Part shown: positions 6,133 through 8,257 of the stretch, piece after piece
Position numbering within the stretch: position 1 is the stretch's first letter
Layout of the letters: every line of letters starts with the position of its first letter
Source of the DNA: Nitrospirota bacterium
GTDB lineage: Bacteria; Nitrospirota; 9FT-COMBO-42-15; HDB-SIOI813
NCBI GenBank assembly: GCA_023248365.1
Contig: JAHFER010000063.1
Coordinates: forward strand, 1 to 8,257
DNA length: 8,257 bases
Direction of reading: 5' to 3'
Program-made: the position numbers and the translations under genes
The notes under the pieces: model-generated
Told to the model about the DNA's origin: nothing
Database searches by the model: none
Seen by the model: the letters and a program-made list of their open reading frames with translations, nothing else

Positions 6133-7086
6133 TTACTTCTCCTTAACAATATCAGCCCGCATAAAACCGCTGCCGTCTACAGGCTTTGCAATTGACAGCC
6201 TCTTATCTTTTACCTCAACTATCTCAATCTTGCCGATCTTTTCTGTCTGAGCGCCGAGGTGTTCGCCTGTATCAGGGTCAACAAGCTCTTCACCGGCCCT
6301 GTACACCACAAATGAGTTTCCGGCTTTCCTGCCGTCATCACTGCCTGTGTTGATAAAAATCTGATTGCCGCTAACCTTAACTATAGAACCCTGCCACGGG
6401 ACATTTTCCATTGCACTTGTAATCTTCTCAACCGCCTGCTCAATAACTTTGCGCGTGGCCTTTCCTATGACTGTCTCATCAAAACCCTCTTTACCGAATT
6501 CCACACTTGGAGCCAGCGAAAGGTCTATATCCACACCATGGCTTGACTCCTCACCCTCTGCCTTTTCTGCAACTAGTATCTGACCTGTCGAGGTATCAAC
6601 AAAACGTATGTCTAAAGCCACACGGGCAGTATTTGTTTTCATTCCTGCACCGCCTCCAAAGGGAAGAAGCCTTCCAAGTCCTCCAACTCCAAGCTTTGAT
6701 TCTTTAATACCAAACTCTGTTATCCCGCCTGTTACAATCATACCAACTCCTATAAGCTTTCCTACCTTTGCGGCAGTATCAGGATTAACAGCCCCTGACA
6801 ACCCGAATGACTGTTCAGCCATCACCTTGTTTATCTGTTCACGTTCAATAACTATAAAACGGTTGGTTTTTACAAGCGCTGTTACAAGACTGTCTGCCAT
6901 ACCTCGTCCGACATCATGCCATCCCCCATGCTGACCTGAACTTTTATCTTCAAAGTCAAGTACGGCAATACGCTTTTTCGGCCCCTTATATTCCTTATCC
7001 TTTGCAAAGGCTGTTGATGAAATCACTAAAAGGCCTAATATAAGCATTATAGCCAAAAGCCTTTTCGTTAGTAAGGTAGTTCTCAT
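6133..7086 (-). CDS. CsgG-like exported protein with C-terminal FlgT_C-like domain
   Basis: This 317-aa protein has a signal peptide (KRLLAIMLILGLLVISSTAFA, cleavage after AFA at 28) without a lipobox. The CsgG/HfaB-type domain begins with KRIAVLDFED (38-47) and includes GRGMADSLVTAL (60-71), FIVIEREQINKVMAEQ (77-92), SG at 97-98, and KLIGVGMIVTGGITEF (110-125). A Gly-rich stretch (133-149) precedes ALDIRFVDTSTGQILVAEKAEGE (157-179), the place where CsgG carries its pore-forming strands. Residues about 232-315 (GSIVKVSGNQIFINTGSDDG...PDTGEHLG...IGKIEIVEV) look like the C-terminal domain of the flagellar H-ring protein FlgT. CsgG itself is a lipoprotein of the outer membrane; this one would need another anchor. 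GAGGGG lies close upstream of the ATG. It is followed by two LPP20-type genes. The fold call is firm; whether it forms a pore, a ring or a peptidoglycan-regulating partner is open. Confidence 0.88.
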   Translation of the reverse strand: MRTTLLTKRLLAIMLILGLLVISSTAFAKDKEYKGPKKRIAVLDFEDKSSGQHGGWHDVGRGMADSLVTALVKTNRFIVIEREQINKVMAEQSFGLSGAVNPDTAAKVGKLIGVGMIVTGGITEFGIKESKLGVGGLGRLLPFGGGAGMKTNTARVALDIRFVDTSTGQILVAEKAEGEESSHGVDIDLSLAPSVEFGKEGFDETVIGKATRKVIEQAVEKITSAMENVPWQGSIVKVSGNQIFINTGSDDGRKAGNSFVVYRAGEELVDPDTGEHLGAQTEKIGKIEIVEVKDKRLSIAKPVDGSGFMRADIVKEK

Positions 7087-7120
7087 AATTTCCCCTCTTT
7101 ATGTTTTGTTTCACTCGTTT

Positions 7121-7150
7121 CTGGATTCCCGTTTGCACGGGAATGACGAC
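7121..7150. repeat. REP-like palindrome (ATTCCCG..CGGGAAT type)
   Basis: ATTCCCGT (7125-7132) and ACGGGAAT (7137-7144) form a perfect 8-bp stem with a TTGC loop, flanked by CTGG on the left and GACGAC on the right. The flanks plus core (CTGGATTCCCG..CGGGAATGACG) match a palindromic repeat that I know to be dispersed in intergenic regions of many Gram-negative genomes. It lies in the 78-nt spacer between the 53-aa lipoprotein and the CsgG-like gene. Only one copy is in the window. Confidence 0.7.
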
Positions 7151-7164
7151 TTCTGCAATAGCCT

Positions 7165-7326
7165 CTAAGGGTGTTCTTCATGCTGCAGTTCCTTATAGCT
7201 ATCGTCTGCATTATGCTTGATCTGATCTGTGTCTGTCTTCGGCTGAGGTGGAGTAGCACAACCCTGTGTAAGAGAAAATAACCCCACTGCTGTCAAAAAT
7301 ATTACCTTTGTCAGGAATTTTTTCAT
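7165..7326 (-). CDS. Small putative lipoprotein, 53 aa
   Basis: A short reading frame of 53 codons encodes a Lys-rich start (MKKFLTK), a hydrophobic core (about 8-19) and LTQGCATPP around Cys23. After that comes a hydrophilic, acidic tail ending HEEHP. The layout is that of a lipoprotein, though the lipobox is imperfect (T-Q-G before the Cys instead of L-A/S-G/A). An AAAGG lies 9 nt before the ATG at 7326, and a good promoter lies about 70 nt further upstream. It is the first gene of the run that leads to the CsgG-like and LPP20-type genes, with a 78-nt spacer to the next. I do not recognise a family. Small lipoproteins next to CsgG/LpoB-type genes are common, so a subunit or anchor for the neighbouring complex is a reasonable inference. 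Confidence 0.7.
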   Translation of the reverse strand: MKKFLTKVIFLTAVGLFSLTQGCATPPQPKTDTDQIKHNADDSYKELQHEEHP

Positions 7327-7394
7327 AAGTTACAGCCTTTCGATAAAATGTGATTATTTTGAGAAAATACTCTTAACGTTGCGAGAATATTGGT

Positions 7395-7423
7395 ATCTTA
7401 TATTAAACATTTTAGTGTGTCAA
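7395..7423 (-). promoter_or_regulatory. Sigma70-type promoter for the lipoprotein/CsgG/LPP20 gene run
   Basis: On the minus strand TTGACA (7423-7418) is followed after exactly 17 nt by TAAGAT (7400-7395, four of six consensus bases) in AT-rich surroundings. It lies between the stop of ubiE and the 53-aa lipoprotein and would give a leader of about 60 nt. With no clear terminator after ubiE, some read-through from there is also possible. Confidence 0.6.
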
Positions 7424-7439
7424 TAAATAAGCCGGCACC

Positions 7440-8141
7440 CTATTTTACCCCCACATGTACTGCAACAATTCCTCCGGACAGCATCTCATATTCCACACTG
7501 GAAAATCCGACCTGTAGCATTAATTCCCTGAGTTTCACTGCAGTGGGAAACTTCCGTATGGAGTCAGGAAGATAATTATATATGCCTGTCTTATCTCTTG
7601 ATATTATTGTCCCAACAGCCGGAAGCAGTTTAAATGAATAGAAATCGTATATATAACGGAATATGGGCCTCTCAGGCTGGGTAAACTCCAGACAGACTAC
7701 ACGCCCGCCAGGTTTTGTTACCCGGTACATCTCTGAAAAGGCCTTTTCAAGATGCGAAACATTCCTTACCCCAAATCCAACAGTTACTGTATCAAATTTA
7801 TTTTTTCCGAACTTCAGCGATTCCGCATTCCCCTGAGAGCATGTAATTACCTTCTCAAGCCCGGCCTGCTTCACCTTCTTCTTACCTACTTCAAGCATCT
7901 CCCTGTTTAAGTCTACCGCAGTAACATGGCCGGAAGACCCCACCCTCTTTGCAAGCAGAATGGCAATATCAGCAGTACCGGTGCAAACATCCAGAACATT
8001 ATTACCTTCCTGTGCATTCGTCAGTTCTACAGCATGACGTTTCCAATAATGATGAATACCAAAACTTAATACGGAGTTATTCAGATCATACCGTTTTGCT
8101 GCTGATGAAAACATCCGCTGAACCATCTTCTCTTTATCCAT
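7440..8141 (-). CDS. ubiE: Demethylmenaquinone/ubiquinone C-methyltransferase
   Basis: This 233-aa SAM-dependent methyltransferase of the UbiE/MenG family adds the ring C-methyl group in menaquinone (and, where present, ubiquinone) synthesis at the cytoplasmic face. The family signature YDLNNSVLSFGIHHYWK (18-34) is followed by SAM motif I VLDVCTGTADIA (49-60), acidic loop AVDLNREML (75-83), GNAESLKF (104-111), FGVRNV (123-128), RVTKPGGRVVCLEFTQP (140-156) and YNYLPDSIRKFP (188-199). In most UbiE proteins the first signature reads YDxMN; here Asn replaces the Met. The ATG at 8141 was chosen because AAAGGG lies about 7 nt upstream. A TTG seven codons earlier (8162) lacks one and overlaps the -10 box of the candidate promoter. 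No other quinone gene is in the window, so menaquinone versus ubiquinone is undecided; menG is the alternative symbol. Confidence 0.94.
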   Translation of the reverse strand: MDKEKMVQRMFSSAAKRYDLNNSVLSFGIHHYWKRHAVELTNAQEGNNVLDVCTGTADIAILLAKRVGSSGHVTAVDLNREMLEVGKKKVKQAGLEKVITCSQGNAESLKFGKNKFDTVTVGFGVRNVSHLEKAFSEMYRVTKPGGRVVCLEFTQPERPIFRYIYDFYSFKLLPAVGTIISRDKTGIYNYLPDSIRKFPTAVKLRELMLQVGFSSVEYEMLSGGIVAVHVGVK

Positions 8142-8163
8142 AAAAGTCCCTTTCGTGTTCAAT

Positions 8164-8193
8164 AGTATACACTTTTGAATTTTAATTTGTCAT
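8164..8193 (-). promoter_or_regulatory. Sigma70-type promoter candidate for ubiE
   Basis: On the minus strand ATGACA (8193-8188, five of six) is separated by 18 nt from TATACT (8169-8164, five of six). Transcription would start near 8157, leaving a leader of about 15 nt that contains the AAAGGG ribosome-binding site. This supports the ATG at 8141 as the true start. Confidence 0.55.
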
Positions 8194-8226
8194 TTTGATT
8201 TTTTATCTTTAAGATTTTATATATTC

Positions 8227-8257
8227 TTACTCCCCAAGATATGCCTCTCTTATCCGC
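8227..8257 (-). CDS. C-terminal end of a gene cut by the window edge; possibly Liv-type ABC ATPase
   Basis: On the minus strand the frame entering at the right edge reads RIREAYLGE and then TAA at 8229-8227. The ending xxREAYLGE is the usual tail of the branched-chain amino acid ABC transporter ATPases LivF/LivG, so this is probably the last nine codons of such a gene. Only nine residues are visible, so the identity is tentative. The gene would lie upstream of ubiE on the same strand, separated by an AT-rich spacer of 85 nt. Confidence 0.42.
   Translation of the reverse strand, partial: RIREAYLGE

Noticed and set aside
7122..7144. Single palindromes as part of a CRISPR array
   Set aside because: There is no regular series of repeats and spacers and no cas gene.
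8142..8162. TTG at 8162 as start of ubiE
   Set aside because: It lacks a Shine-Dalgarno and lies only a few bases downstream of the candidate -10 box, near the predicted start of transcription; the ATG at 8141 has AAAGGG upstream.
8199..8215. ATCTT-A-AAGAT palindrome as a terminator after the gene at the right edge
   Set aside because: The stem is only five A/T-rich base pairs and no convincing T-run follows on the minus strand.

Overview
The window is a densely coding stretch (over 90 % coding) with moderate GC content from a Gram-negative bacterium. Signal peptides, lipoproteins and CsgG/LPP20-type outer-membrane proteins show the double membrane. The MglA-type GTPase, the YebC sequence, and the CCACAGAGGCACAGAG-type and ATTCCCG..CGGGAAT-type intergenic palindromes are the sort of content seen in Desulfobacterota/Myxococcota/Nitrospirota-like environmental lineages. 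The taxon is an inference from gene content only. No tRNA, rRNA, CRISPR array, transposase or integrase was seen.

Left part (1-1746, minus strand): a MglA-type small GTPase with a C-terminal extension of about 125 residues is followed after 19 nt by a full-length YebC/TACO1-family gene, probably as one transcript. The 185-nt divergent spacer (1747-1931) carries a weak candidate promoter for this pair. It also carries a very good sigma70-type promoter for the only plus-strand gene, a 468-aa AAA ATPase with a C-terminal DUF4143 region (1932-3338). An 8-bp inverted repeat lies between that promoter's -10 box and the start codon and overlaps the ribosome-binding site.

Central part (3386-7326, minus strand): five genes read in one direction from a good promoter at 7395-7423. 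In order of transcription they are a 53-aa putative lipoprotein, a CsgG-like protein with a C-terminal FlgT_C-like domain, a 194-aa LPP20-type lipoprotein, a 349-aa exported LPP20-type protein, and a ketopantoate reductase (PanE family). The first four look like parts of one outer-membrane assembly, reminiscent of the FlgT/FlgO/FlgP set of Vibrio or of CsgG/LpoB-type systems, though no flagellar or curli gene is present. Three of the spacers hold a palindrome, including an 85-bp inverted-repeat element at 5380-5464 and a REP-like repeat at 7121-7150.

Right part (7440-8257, minus strand): ubiE/menG, the quinone C-methyltransferase gene, has its own promoter candidate. The last codons of a further minus-strand gene reach the right edge; its tail resembles a Liv-type ABC ATPase.

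Two starts were placed at internal ATGs because only those have a ribosome-binding site: 6073 for the 194-aa lipoprotein and 8141 for ubiE. The best candidates for undescribed biology are the four-gene exported protein cluster and the stand-alone ATPase with its inverted repeat.
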